Shown here: piece after piece, positions 47,015 to 55,821 of the stretch | Layout of the letters: every line of letters begins with the position of its first letter | How positions within the stretch are numbered: position 1 is the first letter of the stretch | From: Noviherbaspirillum malthae | GTDB lineage: Bacteria; Pseudomonadota; Gammaproteobacteria; Burkholderiales; Burkholderiaceae_D | Length of the DNA: 64,000 nucleotides | Direction of reading: 5' to 3' | NCBI RefSeq assembly: GCF_015352985.1 | Contig: NZ_JACYXF010000008.1 | Span: 62,001 to 126,000, forward strand | Program-made: the position numbers and the translations under genes | The notes under the pieces: model-generated | Seen by the model: the letters and a program-made list of their open reading frames with translations, nothing else | The model's database searches: none | Told to the model about the DNA's origin: nothing

Positions 47015-48146
47015 CGCGCTTTACCAGGAAGGATTCCAGCGAGGCGCCCGAGGCTTCGATTCGTTCCGCCAGCCCGCGGCCGTGCCGGCGCAGTGTATCG
47101 GCCGCCGCCTCGTTGTCGACATCGACGTGGACCTGGACGCTGCCGCCGACCAGCCGGATGCTGGCCGACACGCCGCCCAGGTGGGGGAGTTCGAAGCGGA
47201 CCTTGCTGTTCCAGACCGGTTCCTGCGTTCCGGCCGGACCCGGCTCGGGCTTGTCTTCGCCGACTTCCCATTCCATCGGCTGGCCTGGCCACAATTCGCC
47301 CTGCCAGCGCATCTGGTGGGTTTCCAGCGTGTTGAGCTGAAGGCTGATCATGCGCGCGGCTTCAGGATCGATCGCCGGCGAAAGCATGTCATTGCGGGCG
47401 ATGACGTCAGCATCGGTTGCACGGGTGCCGGCCGTCAGCAGCTGGGTATCTCTTGGCAGGAGTACCGGCTTGTCGCCGCCGTTTGCGGATTCGCCTGCCT
47501 GCGCGGGCAAGCGCGCCTGTCCGGTACCGTTCTCCTGAGCGCCCGGCTTGAGCCCGGCCTGCTGCGCCTGCGGTTCACGTTTGATGTCGTCCAGGCTACG
47601 CGAGCCGCTGGTCCATTCCTGGAGATGCGATTCGTAGAACAGGCCGCTCTGGTCCAGTCCCTCGCGCAAGGCCGAAGCGAGCTGCTGAGGGTCGGTGGCG
47701 GGCGAGGGCAAAAGCGGCGTCTGCGGCTGCACCGCGGTGGGCTTGCCGTGCTGTTCCGCGGTATGGAGTGCGGTGCCGATCAGGCGGGCGGTATTGCTGA
47801 GCGTGGCAGGCGCGCTGCCTGCCTCGCGGTTCAGCAGAAAAGTCGGGCGCGGTTCCCTGGCAAGAAAGGTCATCGACAGGACGTCGCCGGCCTTGGTGCC
47901 CGCTGGCAGAGCCATGCGGGCGGCAGTGTCGGCTACCCTGACGAGAAAGGTGCCGTCGTCGAGCATGGAATCAACGGTGGCCTGCAGTTCCTTGCCGACG
48001 GCAATCTGGGTCAGCCGCCGGAAAACCTCTTGTCTTGCGTCGCCGGCGGGAGCAACGGGCGCGGCGGATGCTACCGGACCGGGCGCTCTGGACGAGGCAA
48101 GGTCTGTCCGCGGACCGCCAGGATTAAGATCCGCCCGCGGCAGCAT
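47001..48146 (-). CDS. Second FliK-like hook-length-control family protein
   Basis: This 381-residue protein has an N-terminal disordered segment, a domain with LPAGTKAGDVLSMTFLAREP, a linker rich in Pro/Gln/Gly, and a C-terminal FliK-type domain (WNSKVRFELPHLGGVSASIR, LVGGSVQVHVDVDNEAAADT). It is distinct from the canonical fliK at 38528-39805. It lies 5 bp after fliT and overlaps a stand-alone FlhB-C-like gene, an arrangement resembling the YlqG/YlqH pair of Gram-positives. Function not established; possible effect on export switching. Confidence 0.8.
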   Translation of the reverse strand: MLPRADLNPGGPRTDLASSRAPGPVASAAPVAPAGDARQEVFRRLTQIAVGKELQATVDSMLDDGTFLVRVADTAARMALPAGTKAGDVLSMTFLAREPRPTFLLNREAGSAPATLSNTARLIGTALHTAEQHGKPTAVQPQTPLLPSPATDPQQLASALREGLDQSGLFYESHLQEWTSGSRSLDDIKREPQAQQAGLKPGAQENGTGQARLPAQAGESANGGDKPVLLPRDTQLLTAGTRATDADVIARNDMLSPAIDPEAARMISLQLNTLETHQMRWQGELWPGQPMEWEVGEDKPEPGPAGTQEPVWNSKVRFELPHLGGVSASIRLVGGSVQVHVDVDNEAAADTLRRHGRGLAERIEASGASLESFLVKRDEKP

Positions 48147-48151
48147 GATGT

Positions 48152-48490
48152 TCAGTTACCTTGGTTGGCGCCGTAGGCCTGGGCGAGTTTGCGCTCCGTA
48201 CCGGTGCTCCTCATCAGGGCGGACAAGCGAGCCATCCATGGCTCGGTGATGTCGCGGATCTGGCGATCGTCTTCCAGGATTTTCTTGATGATCCGGGACT
48301 TCTGCTCGCGTGCGGACGGCGTAAGGGGCTCGCGCGGCTGATCATTCATCTTGATGATCTCGACCTGGCTGGAGCAGTGCGATTCAAGCCTGGCAAGCTT
48401 TTCCCAGTCACCGGTACGCGCGGCGGCCAGCATCTGATCGGTAATGTCTGCAACAGTCTCGTAGAGAGAAATGATTTCTTGGTTATCCAT
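48152..48490 (-). CDS. fliT: Flagellar export chaperone FliT
   Basis: This is the chaperone for FliD. The 112 residues are helical (IISLYETVADITDQMLAAAR, GDWEKLARLESHCSSQVEII), a typical size and charge pattern. In enterobacteria FliT also inhibits FlhDC; whether it does here is unknown. It starts 4 bp after fliS. Confidence 0.9.
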   Translation of the reverse strand: MDNQEIISLYETVADITDQMLAAARTGDWEKLARLESHCSSQVEIIKMNDQPREPLTPSAREQKSRIIKKILEDDRQIRDITEPWMARLSALMRSTGTERKLAQAYGANQGN

Positions 48491-48494
48491 ATGA

Positions 48495-48980
48495 TCAAGC
48501 TTTCATTAAACGAGACGGTGCTTGAGGCGCGAGTGGATCGTACGCAGCGGCACCGGGCGTAGGCTGGGATGCGGGCATACTGCCTGCATTTGATGGAGCA
48601 ATCGCATCCCACGCGTCTTTAAGACCCTTGAGTAACTGATAAACCTCTTCAAGGATGATGACCTGATTTTTCAGATTGGCAATGACCAGACGGCTGCTCA
48701 TATACTCATACAGCGCATCAAGATTCAATGCAACCTCGCCGCCAACTTTCTTGTCAAGGCTAGCGCGGAGGCCATGATCAATGATTGTGATAGCCTTGGA
48801 GATGGCTTCTCCCTTGCGAGCGATTTCGCCAGCTTGCATATGCTGGATCGCGGACGTAATGGCAACCATCGCGCCCTCGAACAGCATGACAATGAGTTTA
48901 TGCGGGCTTGCAGCGGCGACGCCGGTCTCGACTCCGACCGTTGCGTAGGCTTTGGCCCCACTGGATGACGATCCAAACAT
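48495..48980 (-). CDS. fliS: Flagellin export chaperone FliS
   Basis: This binds the C-terminus of flagellin in the cytoplasm. The conserved start is YATVGVETGVAAASPHKLIV, with LFEGAMVAITSAIQHMQAGE and GLRASLDKKVGGEVALNLDA. The 161 residues are about 30 more than usual, from a Pro/Ala-rich tail. It is 12 bp downstream of fliD. Confidence 0.95.
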   Translation of the reverse strand: MFGSSSSGAKAYATVGVETGVAAASPHKLIVMLFEGAMVAITSAIQHMQAGEIARKGEAISKAITIIDHGLRASLDKKVGGEVALNLDALYEYMSSRLVIANLKNQVIILEEVYQLLKGLKDAWDAIAPSNAGSMPASQPTPGAAAYDPLAPQAPSRLMKA

Positions 48981-48992
48981 TACTGATTCCTT

Positions 48993-51371
48993 TTACTCAA
49001 TCTTGGGCAGGTTGGCGAGCTGCTGCGACAGGAAGGCACTTGTCTTGCTCATATTGCCGATCACGACGTCAAGCGCCGAAAATTGTGCGCGATATCTCTT
49101 TTCCGTCTGCTCAAGCCTGTCCGTTATGCGCTGTTTCTCTTTTTCAAGATTCTTCAGTGTGGCATCGAGGCCATTGGTGCGCGCCGTGAGAGGGCCTTCG
49201 GAGCTCAACAGGCTTGCGGCGAGCTTTTCAAACTGCACGGCATAGCCGCGCGTGAAGTTGACTGCTCCGCGATCGCCTGTTGTGCCGCCGTTGATCATCA
49301 GCGCCAAGCCCTCGGCGTCGTTACCTGTTGCGCCGGTCAAAATCTGTCCTGAACCGGTTGCCGCAACACCGTTAATTTTTCCCGCGACATCCAATCCCGC
49401 TTCAGTCTTCGGGGTGCCGAACAGGCTTGTACTCGCGGTACCGCCGGTGATCGCCACCGAAGAGGCGGATCCATATCGGCTTGAGGTGATCTTCAGTACG
49501 CCTGCCGTCTGAGAAACGACAACAGAGGAACCGGCAGCGACGAACCCCGCCGTACCGTTGATCTTGGACTGGATGGCGGCGGCGAGGTCAGCATAGGAAT
49601 AATTGCCATCATCGAGAGTAACTGTCGCCTTGGTGCCGTCGAGATCAATTTCTAACGTGTTATTGCTGCCGGTGATGGCAACATCTGCGCCGGATGTCGT
49701 GGTCGGCGCGGCGCCGAACAGCTTTGTTTTTCCCGGGCTATCGCTGATACTGACGGAAGAGGCGCTTCCTGTCAGATTGGAGGTAACCTTTAAGACGCCG
49801 CCTGATTCGGTAACAGTGACTTGGGGAGACTTGCCGGCTGCGGTGTATGCATCATTGATGCTCTTCTGGAGCGCTGCCGCCAGCGCCGCAGGCCCGGTCT
49901 CAGCGGTAGTATAGTCTGCCGTCAAAGGCGATACGCGAACGGATACGCCATCAACGACAATATCGAATGCATCGGTCGTGCTGTTGATGTTCAGTTCGGC
50001 AGCCGACGAACCTGTGATAGCGGCTGTGACCGGTACATTGGTCGGCGCGTCTGCAGTCGTGTTTGCTTGCCGGGCCAGTTGATCGATGGTGATGGAATAG
50101 GCCCCAGGCTTGGTATTTGGCGTAGTACCGCTATAGGCTATCAGGCTGTCGCTCGGCTTGCCGACGCTAGCAAACATGCCCGCGATGCCACTGAAGTTCT
50201 TTTCCATCGCCTTTTGCAGCTTGGCGCTGTCCAGCGTCAGCAAGCCATCTTTTTCGAAGGAGACGCCTGCTTGCGAAAGTAGGGTATAGGCTGAGTCGCC
50301 GCCTGCAATTGGCGTGTTCAGGATCGCACGTACTTGCGTCTGCACCGAGCGCAGGGCGCTTTCACCGTTCAGGATGGCCGCGGTCTTTGTCGATGCGTTA
50401 TAGGCTCCTGCATCCCGCAAATTCTGGGCCAACGTGTTATAGCTGGTCACAAACGAGGTAATCGCGGTGGTGGCCGCGGCTGTGTCGCGCGCAACCGTGA
50501 TCGTAGTCGGGCCGCCGGTTTTCGATAGATTGAGGTTGACGCCGCTGATCACATCGCTTGCGGCATTGGTGGTCTTGGAGATGGAGATGCCGTCAACCTT
50601 GAACTCCGCATTCTGCGCAGTTGCTGTTTCGGAAAACCCTTGTCCCACATTCTTCGACGGATCGTGTCCGAGCAATGCGGTAAGCGCCGGATCGCCGCCG
50701 GCATCGACCGAGATCTTCAGGCTGTTGGTCTTGCCAGTCGCATTGACAGTCAATGCGAGACGATAGGGTGAGTCGCCGCCATCGTTGACGATGGTAGCGG
50801 TGACGCCCATATTAGCTGCATTAATGGAGTCCCGAATGCCGGCAAGTGAGTTGTTAGTCGAAGTGATCTTGATCGTCTTCGTCCCGGCACCGTTGGAGGT
50901 AAAGCTGGCGCCCGTGTATTTTCCGGAGCCGCTGTCAAAGGTACCGCCGGAGATGGTGCCGAAGTCAAAGCTCAGAGTGCTTTCGGTTGCGACGTTGCCA
51001 ATGGGCGACTTGTCACTCTTTTGACCGGCAGCCACCATTTTCTGGGCTTGAGCAAGCTTGGAAATTTCCAGCGTATAACTGCCCGGCGTTGCGCTGCTAG
51101 CCGCGTTTGCGGCAGCGGTAACGGAAGCAATGCCGGTGTCGGCCGAGGTGACTTTCATTCCCTGGAACTTCGCCGGGTCGGTCAGGCCGCGCATAGCATT
51201 CTGGAACTGGGAAATCGCGCCCTTGAGGGTTCCAAAGCCGGTGAGTTTTGCCTGAAAGCTGGCCTGTTTCGCCGCCAGCGTGGTCAAAGGCTTGCGCTCG
51301 ACCGCCATCAATTGCGTGACGATGCCTTCAACGTCAAGGTTCGAACCGATGCCGGTGGATGAAAGGGCCAT
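48993..51371 (-). CDS. fliD: Flagellar filament cap protein FliD (HAP2), enlarged
   Basis: This is the filament cap that folds incoming flagellin. Conserved ends: GIGSNLDVEGIVTQLMAVER at the N-terminus, and a C-terminal coiled coil (ATLKNLEKEKQRITDRLEQT, RYRAQFSALDVVIGNMSKTS). At 792 residues it is far longer than the common 450-500. The excess is in the exposed head and includes two related segments, about residues 452-564 and 566-661, sharing GVLKVTS/GVLKITS, GSASSV, LFGAAP/LFGTPK. A sigma-28 promoter lies just upstream. Confidence 0.95.
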   Translation of the reverse strand: MALSSTGIGSNLDVEGIVTQLMAVERKPLTTLAAKQASFQAKLTGFGTLKGAISQFQNAMRGLTDPAKFQGMKVTSADTGIASVTAAANAASSATPGSYTLEISKLAQAQKMVAAGQKSDKSPIGNVATESTLSFDFGTISGGTFDSGSGKYTGASFTSNGAGTKTIKITSTNNSLAGIRDSINAANMGVTATIVNDGGDSPYRLALTVNATGKTNSLKISVDAGGDPALTALLGHDPSKNVGQGFSETATAQNAEFKVDGISISKTTNAASDVISGVNLNLSKTGGPTTITVARDTAAATTAITSFVTSYNTLAQNLRDAGAYNASTKTAAILNGESALRSVQTQVRAILNTPIAGGDSAYTLLSQAGVSFEKDGLLTLDSAKLQKAMEKNFSGIAGMFASVGKPSDSLIAYSGTTPNTKPGAYSITIDQLARQANTTADAPTNVPVTAAITGSSAAELNINSTTDAFDIVVDGVSVRVSPLTADYTTAETGPAALAAALQKSINDAYTAAGKSPQVTVTESGGVLKVTSNLTGSASSVSISDSPGKTKLFGAAPTTTSGADVAITGSNNTLEIDLDGTKATVTLDDGNYSYADLAAAIQSKINGTAGFVAAGSSVVVSQTAGVLKITSSRYGSASSVAITGGTASTSLFGTPKTEAGLDVAGKINGVAATGSGQILTGATGNDAEGLALMINGGTTGDRGAVNFTRGYAVQFEKLAASLLSSEGPLTARTNGLDATLKNLEKEKQRITDRLEQTEKRYRAQFSALDVVIGNMSKTSAFLSQQLANLPKIE
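49389..50018 (-). repeat. Tandem duplicated module inside fliD
   Basis: Two protein segments of about 110 and 96 residues align (ITGSSAAELNI...GVLKVTS...SASSVSI...KLFG against ITGSNNTLEID...GVLKITS...SASSVAI...SLFG). DNA similarity is modest, so the duplication is old. Confidence 0.7.
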
Positions 51372-51403
51372 TTGCGCTCCGTGGAAAGTTGCACTCTATC
51401 CTG

Positions 51404-51430
51404 TTAACGGCAGAGCCAATCCTGACTTTA
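51404..51430 (-). promoter_or_regulatory. Sigma-28 (FliA) promoter for fliD
   Basis: Read on the minus strand: TAAAGTCA, 11-bp spacer, GCCGTTAA. It ends 33 bp before the fliD start, in the gap after flaG. It would drive fliD-fliS-fliT and the FliK-like, FlhB-C-like and ycgR genes. Confidence 0.85.
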
Positions 51431-51462
51431 GACGGAGATTTACCTGTCTGTTCGACAGTGCG

Positions 51463-51840
51463 TCACGCCTTTTGGCTGATCAGCAAGCCCTTGGACAAAT
51501 CGAGCGCTTTAGCGATTTCCAGCGCCTCTTCGGACGGCATCTGGCGGAGGACTTCACGGGTTTTCTGGTCAACGACCTTGACGATGACACGGCTGTTGTC
51601 GGAGTCGATCGCGAATTCCACGTTTTGGGGAGGACTCGCCTCCTGCAAGCGTTTATTGATGCCTTTGACAGCCTGGCCCAGCTGTTCCATGTCGGGTACG
51701 GCCGACGGCTGCTGGACGCTGGCGACTGGCTCGGCGGGCGCGGCGGCAGGGCGCGCGGTCGCCGCGGCGATAAGCTGCGCCTGTCTGTCAGACAAGATGC
51801 CCCCGGTAGGGGATACGGTTGCGGTAGGGCGGATATCCAT
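51463..51840 (-). CDS. flaG: Flagellar protein FlaG
   Basis: This 125-residue protein has a disordered N-terminus and the FlaG domain (NVEFAIDSDNSRVIVKVVDQ, KTREVLRQMPSEEALEIAKA). FlaG affects filament length in some species. It lies between fliC and fliD. A terminator separates it from fliC, so its expression may depend on readthrough; no separate promoter was recognised. Confidence 0.92.
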   Translation of the reverse strand: MDIRPTATVSPTGGILSDRQAQLIAAATARPAAAPAEPVASVQQPSAVPDMEQLGQAVKGINKRLQEASPPQNVEFAIDSDNSRVIVKVVDQKTREVLRQMPSEEALEIAKALDLSKGLLISQKA

Positions 51841-51858
51841 GATGTCCTCCAGTACGGG

Positions 51859-51888
51859 AAAAACCCGACCGTCGGATAACGGCCGGGT
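51859..51888 (-). terminator. Intrinsic terminator after fliC
   Basis: On the minus strand a 10-bp stem with one G-U pair (ACCCGGCCGT / ACGGTCGGGT) and a 6-nt loop leads into five T residues. It lies 22 bp after the fliC stop and ahead of flaG, so flagellin mRNA can end here. Confidence 0.85.
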
Positions 51889-51910
51889 TGTGCGCTAACT
51901 ATTGAACTGA

Positions 51911-53809
51911 TTAGCCGCGGAGCAGGCTCAGCACGCCGTTAGGCAGCGAGTTGGCTTGAGCCAGCATCGCGGTACCTGCCTGCTGCAGAATCTGGCCACG
52001 TGTCATCGAGGCCGTTTCTTTTGCGAAGTCGGCATCCTGAATACGGCTACGTGAGGCGGAGAGATTCTCAGATTTGGTCTGCAAGTTTGAGACCACGGAC
52101 TCGAAACGGTTCTGGTAGGCACCCAGTGCAGCACGAGAGGTACTGACGGATTCGAGCGCACCGTCTATCGCTTTCAAGGCCTTGGCGGCGCTCTCGGCCG
52201 TGAGAACGTCAATTGAAGCGATACTGGTAACAGAGGATGTCACTGTTGCACTCTCGGAGCCTGTAGCTGCGAGGCCCACTTTAGTGGCTGCTGCGCCACC
52301 CCAGACAATACCGCTGGAGCTGTTGCCACTGAGGCTAATTGTGCCGTGGTTGTCGGCAGCGACACCAGCAACTGTGCCAGTGCCGGTGCCAGCCGCAGTG
52401 GGGCCTACGAAACCTGCGCCTGCGAACGTGCCTCCAGTTGTTGCACCAGCAGCGGCGGCAGTTGAGCCTACAGCATCCGAGAAAGAGCTTGCGATTGCGA
52501 GCGCCGTACCGTCAGATTTCGTGATCCGCAGGTCTCCGCCGGCGATGGAGCCTGACTTGGTGTAGCCCGCGCCTGGAGCGGATGCAAGGAACGCGTCGAT
52601 GTCTGTGTCAAGGTTTGCTGCGGTGGCTTGGCCAACTAATCGATCCGAAACCGTAACACCGTCAATACTTAACTGGAAAGCATCACTTGCCGTGCCTGAA
52701 GCCGCCTGTGTATAGGCACCAGATGCAACGCTTGTAGTTGCTTCGTGACCCTGCGTGCCGACCACACCGGAAGCCAGGCCGGTTTGTGCTAAGAAGGTCG
52801 TCTTGTTGGCATCGGCGGCGGTTGCCGTAGCAGCCGTACCATTCAGCGCGATGCTGATGTCGCGACCGTCGGCTGCGGACAGTTTGATCGCGCCAGTCGC
52901 GGCGTCAGCAGTCGCAGTCACGCCGGTTTGGTTGGAGATCTTATTGATGGCAGCGGCCACGTTAGCGCCCTGACCTGCAGCATTCGTGCCAGCTGCCACT
53001 GCACCGACATTGATGCCGTTGATGCTAAAGGTGTCGGCAGCAATCGCCGTGAAGTTGCTTATAGTGCCGCCTGTGACGTTGTTGACGTCGGCCGTTGCAG
53101 TTACGCCTGAGCTTGATGAGACGGCATTAATTGCCTTTGCGATAGACGAGGCACTGGCTGCGCTTTGGCCTGGCAATGCGCCGATGGTCGATGCACCAAC
53201 CTGAAAACCGTTGAGGGTCAGGTCGCCGGCAGCGAGGGCTCCGGTAGTGGCAGTCCCGGACGTTTTGGCTGCATAGCTGGTGCCGACGCCTCCGAGTGCG
53301 GAAGTACGTGCGCTGGAAATTGAGGCGATCGAAATCTGGTCATTTGATGTGGCGTTCGCGCCAACTTGGAAGGTTTGCGCTGTGAACGAACCGTCCAGTA
53401 GGTTTACACCGTTGAACTGCGAGTTAGCAGCCACGCGATCAATTTCCTCAGCCAATGCTTTCACTTCGCTGTTCAGTGCAGCGCGGTCAGAAGCCGAGTT
53501 GGTGGCATTGGCGGATTGGACTGCCAACTCACGCATTCGCTGCAGATTGTTGCCTATCTGGGTGAGGTCGCCTTCAGCAGTCTGGGCGAGGGAGATGCCG
53601 TCATTCGCATTGCGCGCTGCCTGATCAGAACCACGGATCTGCGAAGTCATACGCTCAGAAATCGCCAAGCCAGCAGCATCGTCTTTCGCGCTGTTGATGC
53701 GCAGACCGGTGGACAGACGCTGCAGCGAAGTGGCAAGAGCGCCCTGGGACGAGTTCAGGTTGCGCTGCGCATTCAGAGACGAGATATTGGTATTAATAAA
53801 TGCAGCCAT
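51911..53809 (-). CDS. fliC: Flagellin FliC
   Basis: This is the filament subunit. The N-terminal D0/D1 region is conserved ([40 protein letters not shown]), as is the C-terminal region ([40 protein letters not shown]). Between about residues 180 and 530 is the variable outer part, Ala/Thr/Gly-rich, with at least two flagellin-IN-like repeats (about 194-242 and 256-304, each ending SGVTATAD or TGVTATAD). At 632 residues it is longer than average. Two sigma-28-type sites lie upstream. Confidence 0.97.
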   Translation of the reverse strand: MAAFINTNISSLNAQRNLNSSQGALATSLQRLSTGLRINSAKDDAAGLAISERMTSQIRGSDQAARNANDGISLAQTAEGDLTQIGNNLQRMRELAVQSANATNSASDRAALNSEVKALAEEIDRVAANSQFNGVNLLDGSFTAQTFQVGANATSNDQISIASISSARTSALGGVGTSYAAKTSGTATTGALAAGDLTLNGFQVGASTIGALPGQSAASASSIAKAINAVSSSSGVTATADVNNVTGGTISNFTAIAADTFSINGINVGAVAAGTNAAGQGANVAAAINKISNQTGVTATADAATGAIKLSAADGRDISIALNGTAATATAADANKTTFLAQTGLASGVVGTQGHEATTSVASGAYTQAASGTASDAFQLSIDGVTVSDRLVGQATAANLDTDIDAFLASAPGAGYTKSGSIAGGDLRITKSDGTALAIASSFSDAVGSTAAAAGATTGGTFAGAGFVGPTAAGTGTGTVAGVAADNHGTISLSGNSSSGIVWGGAAATKVGLAATGSESATVTSSVTSIASIDVLTAESAAKALKAIDGALESVSTSRAALGAYQNRFESVVSNLQTKSENLSASRSRIQDADFAKETASMTRGQILQQAGTAMLAQANSLPNGVLSLLRG

Positions 53810-53911
53810 GGTATTTCTCCTGTATGTACTGGGGGCCGAGGTATCCGGCTCAAGTTTTTCAACTTCGGTTCACCCCAGTTTGTCGGGCTGTTTGAACCGC
53901 TGTTGAGTTCT

Positions 53912-53938
53912 TTATCGGATGGGTCTGAAAAAGCTTTA
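53912..53938 (-). promoter_or_regulatory. Sigma-28 (FliA) promoter for fliC, proximal
   Basis: Read on the minus strand: TAAAGCTT, 11-bp spacer, TCCGATAA. One mismatch in each box. It gives a leader of roughly 95-100 bases before the fliC ATG. Confidence 0.9.
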
Positions 53939-53992
53939 GGACTTTTTTCAATTATTTTTCAGATCCATCCGTACTCTCGCCGGATGCCTGCT

Positions 53993-54019
53993 TATTCGGC
54001 TTGTCCGGAAAAATCTTTA
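53993..54019 (-). promoter_or_regulatory. Second sigma-28-like site upstream of fliC, distal
   Basis: Read on the minus strand: TAAAGATT, 11-bp spacer, GCCGAATA. The -35 and spacing fit well and the -10 departs at its last bases. It lies 81 bp upstream of the proximal promoter and is probably weaker. Confidence 0.55.
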
Positions 54020-54093
54020 GAGCCAGACATGGAGTTTCTGCTGCTTTTATCGATGGAGGGCACTTGTCCAATGGGAGAAATCGACCTTATCCC

Positions 54094-54125
54094 GGAAAAG
54101 AAAAGGGGCAACATGCGTTGCCCCT
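54094..54125 (-). terminator. Intrinsic terminator after the PLP decarboxylase gene
   Basis: On the minus strand a perfect 9-bp stem (AGGGGCAAC / GTTGCCCCT) with a 4-nt loop is followed by a T-rich stretch (TTTTCTTTTCC). It lies 59 bp after the decarboxylase stop and insulates fliC from it. Confidence 0.85.
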
Positions 54126-54184
54126 AAAGTTTCGGATCGCCGTGCCGTTAAGGCGGCTTCAGCGTTTTTTAGTCCTTGCAGGCT

Positions 54185-55660
54185 TCACGCCACCTTTTCA
54201 TATCCTTTGATATTCTGAACTTCGTCCGCCCCGAAGCGAAGGGTGGCCTCGATCAGCGCGTCGACATCCTGCGTGGTGCTGCGATGATTGAACAGGGCGG
54301 CGCGTATCGCCAAGCGGCCATTGATGGTTGTGGTGGAGGGCGCGGCGATACCCGACTCTTGCAACGCTATTGCCAGATTGGCATTGACCCGGTCTGCGTC
54401 GCCCTCGCAGCAGCGGTAGCCGAAACAAACGATATTCAGTGAAACGGGAGCAAGCAGTTCTAGTGCGGGTTCGGCTTCGATGCGCTGCTTCAGGTACTGC
54501 GCCAACGCGCAGCCGCCCGATATCACCTTGCCCAGGCCATCGATGCCATAGGTCTTGATCGCATACCAGGTCTTGAGCGCCCGGAATCCCCGCGACAGGT
54601 CCGGGCCGAAGTCGCAGGGCCAGGGCGGGGAGGCGGTGGCCATGCCGCGTTCCGCGCGGGCCAGGTAGGCAACCGGCGCGGCGAAGGTCGCTTCGTGCAG
54701 CGCACCGTCGCGCACGAGGATGAAGCCGGCGTCGTACTGCACCTGCGCCCACTTATGAAAGTCGAAGGCAATCGAATCGGCGCGTTCGATGCCGGCAAGG
54801 CGCGGGGCGATGTCGGGCGCCATCACGGCAAGCGCCCCGTAGGCGCCGTCGATGTGGAACCAGAGATCTTCCTGTTCGGCGATGTCGGCCAGCACGGTAA
54901 GCTTGTCCACCGCGCCGGTATCGACCGTGCCGGCCGTGCCGGCGACGAAGAAGGGCGTAAAACCATGCTCGCGGTCCTTGGCGATCACGCGTTTTAGCGC
55001 TTCGATATCCATCTCGCCCTGCGCATCGGTCGGTATCAGGCGCAGCGCGTTGGTGCCCAAGCCTGACAAGTCGAAGGCTTGGGCGACGCAGGCGTGGGCG
55101 GCGACCGAGGTGTAGGCAGCCAGGCGCTTGCCGCTGTTTTGCAGGCCTGTGCTGCGTATATCGACGCCAAGGGCTTTCGTCCTTGCGACCAGCACGCCGA
55201 TCAGATTGGCCATCGACGTGCCGGTGACGAAGATGCCGCTCGCATCTTCGGGGAAGCTGAACAGCTCCCTGACCCAGCGCAGAATCTGCCGTTCGACCTC
55301 CACCGGTATCTGGTTGCGTCCGCCGACGTTCGCGTTGATGCCGGCGGCAAGCATTTCCGCCAGCATGCCGACGGGCGTGCCGCCGCCTTGCACCCAGCCC
55401 ATGAAGCCCGGATGCGCATTGCCGATCGCATAGGGGAGGATGTTCTGCATGAAGGTCTGGTGCACTTCCTGCAATGCCGTCGGACCTTGCGGCAGCGGCT
55501 CCCGGAAAGCATTGCGCACATCATCGGGCGCAGGCTGCCAGACTGGGCGCTCCCGGAGATGCTGCATGTAGTCGATGATGTCATCCAGCATGCGATGACC
55601 TTGGGTGCGCAGTTCGTCCCAGTTGTCCGGGTCGAGCGAGTATTCGAGTTTTTGTTGCAT
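54185..55660 (-). CDS. Group II PLP-dependent decarboxylase (aromatic-amino-acid decarboxylase family)
   Basis: This is a cytoplasmic enzyme of fold type I that removes the carboxyl group of an amino acid, probably an aromatic one. PLP Lys303 is in FDFHKWAQVQYDAGF, Asp271 in FHIDGAYGA, and a ring-stacking His189 in SVAAHACV. The N-terminal swap segment PGFMGWVQGGG is present. The 491 residues match the family. Substrate (Tyr, Trp, DOPA, or other) cannot be decided by eye. It lies between c-di-GMP genes and fliC with its own terminator, so it is not obviously part of the flagellar regulon. Confidence 0.88.
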   Translation of the reverse strand: MQQKLEYSLDPDNWDELRTQGHRMLDDIIDYMQHLRERPVWQPAPDDVRNAFREPLPQGPTALQEVHQTFMQNILPYAIGNAHPGFMGWVQGGGTPVGMLAEMLAAGINANVGGRNQIPVEVERQILRWVRELFSFPEDASGIFVTGTSMANLIGVLVARTKALGVDIRSTGLQNSGKRLAAYTSVAAHACVAQAFDLSGLGTNALRLIPTDAQGEMDIEALKRVIAKDREHGFTPFFVAGTAGTVDTGAVDKLTVLADIAEQEDLWFHIDGAYGALAVMAPDIAPRLAGIERADSIAFDFHKWAQVQYDAGFILVRDGALHEATFAAPVAYLARAERGMATASPPWPCDFGPDLSRGFRALKTWYAIKTYGIDGLGKVISGGCALAQYLKQRIEAEPALELLAPVSLNIVCFGYRCCEGDADRVNANLAIALQESGIAAPSTTTINGRLAIRAALFNHRSTTQDVDALIEATLRFGADEVQNIKGYEKVA

Positions 55661-55708
55661 GATGTTCTACAGAATGGCAGATACGCCGTGCATTATCGGC
55701 GTTTCGCC

Positions 55709-55737
55709 AAAAACGCAAAAAGGGAATAATGCCCTTT
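55709..55737 (-). terminator. Intrinsic terminator after the GGDEF gene
   Basis: On the minus strand AAAGGG and CCCTTT flank a 7-nt loop and lead into TT, GCG and TTTTT. A second, T-poor hairpin (ACGCCG / CGGCGT) lies at 55683-55702. Both are between the GGDEF gene stop and the decarboxylase start. Confidence 0.7.
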
Positions 55738-55821
55738 CAGCGATTTTCTTGCGTCGTATCGGGAGATGTGTGGAAAAAATGGCAATGCGGGTGTCGATTG
55801 ACCCGCGATCAGGACTGAAGA

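Larger units (their letters stand above)
53810..54184. other. Promoter region of fliC and tail of the decarboxylase gene
   Basis: This 375-bp gap holds the long fliC leader (about 100 bases), two sigma-28-type sites (53912-53938, 53993-54019) and the terminator of the upstream decarboxylase gene (54094-54125). No coding frame here is supported. Confidence 0.7.

Noticed and set aside
45857-47335. 492-residue + strand frame downstream of fliE
   Set aside because: Antisense to ycgR, the FlhB-C-like and FliK-like genes. No ribosome site or motif.
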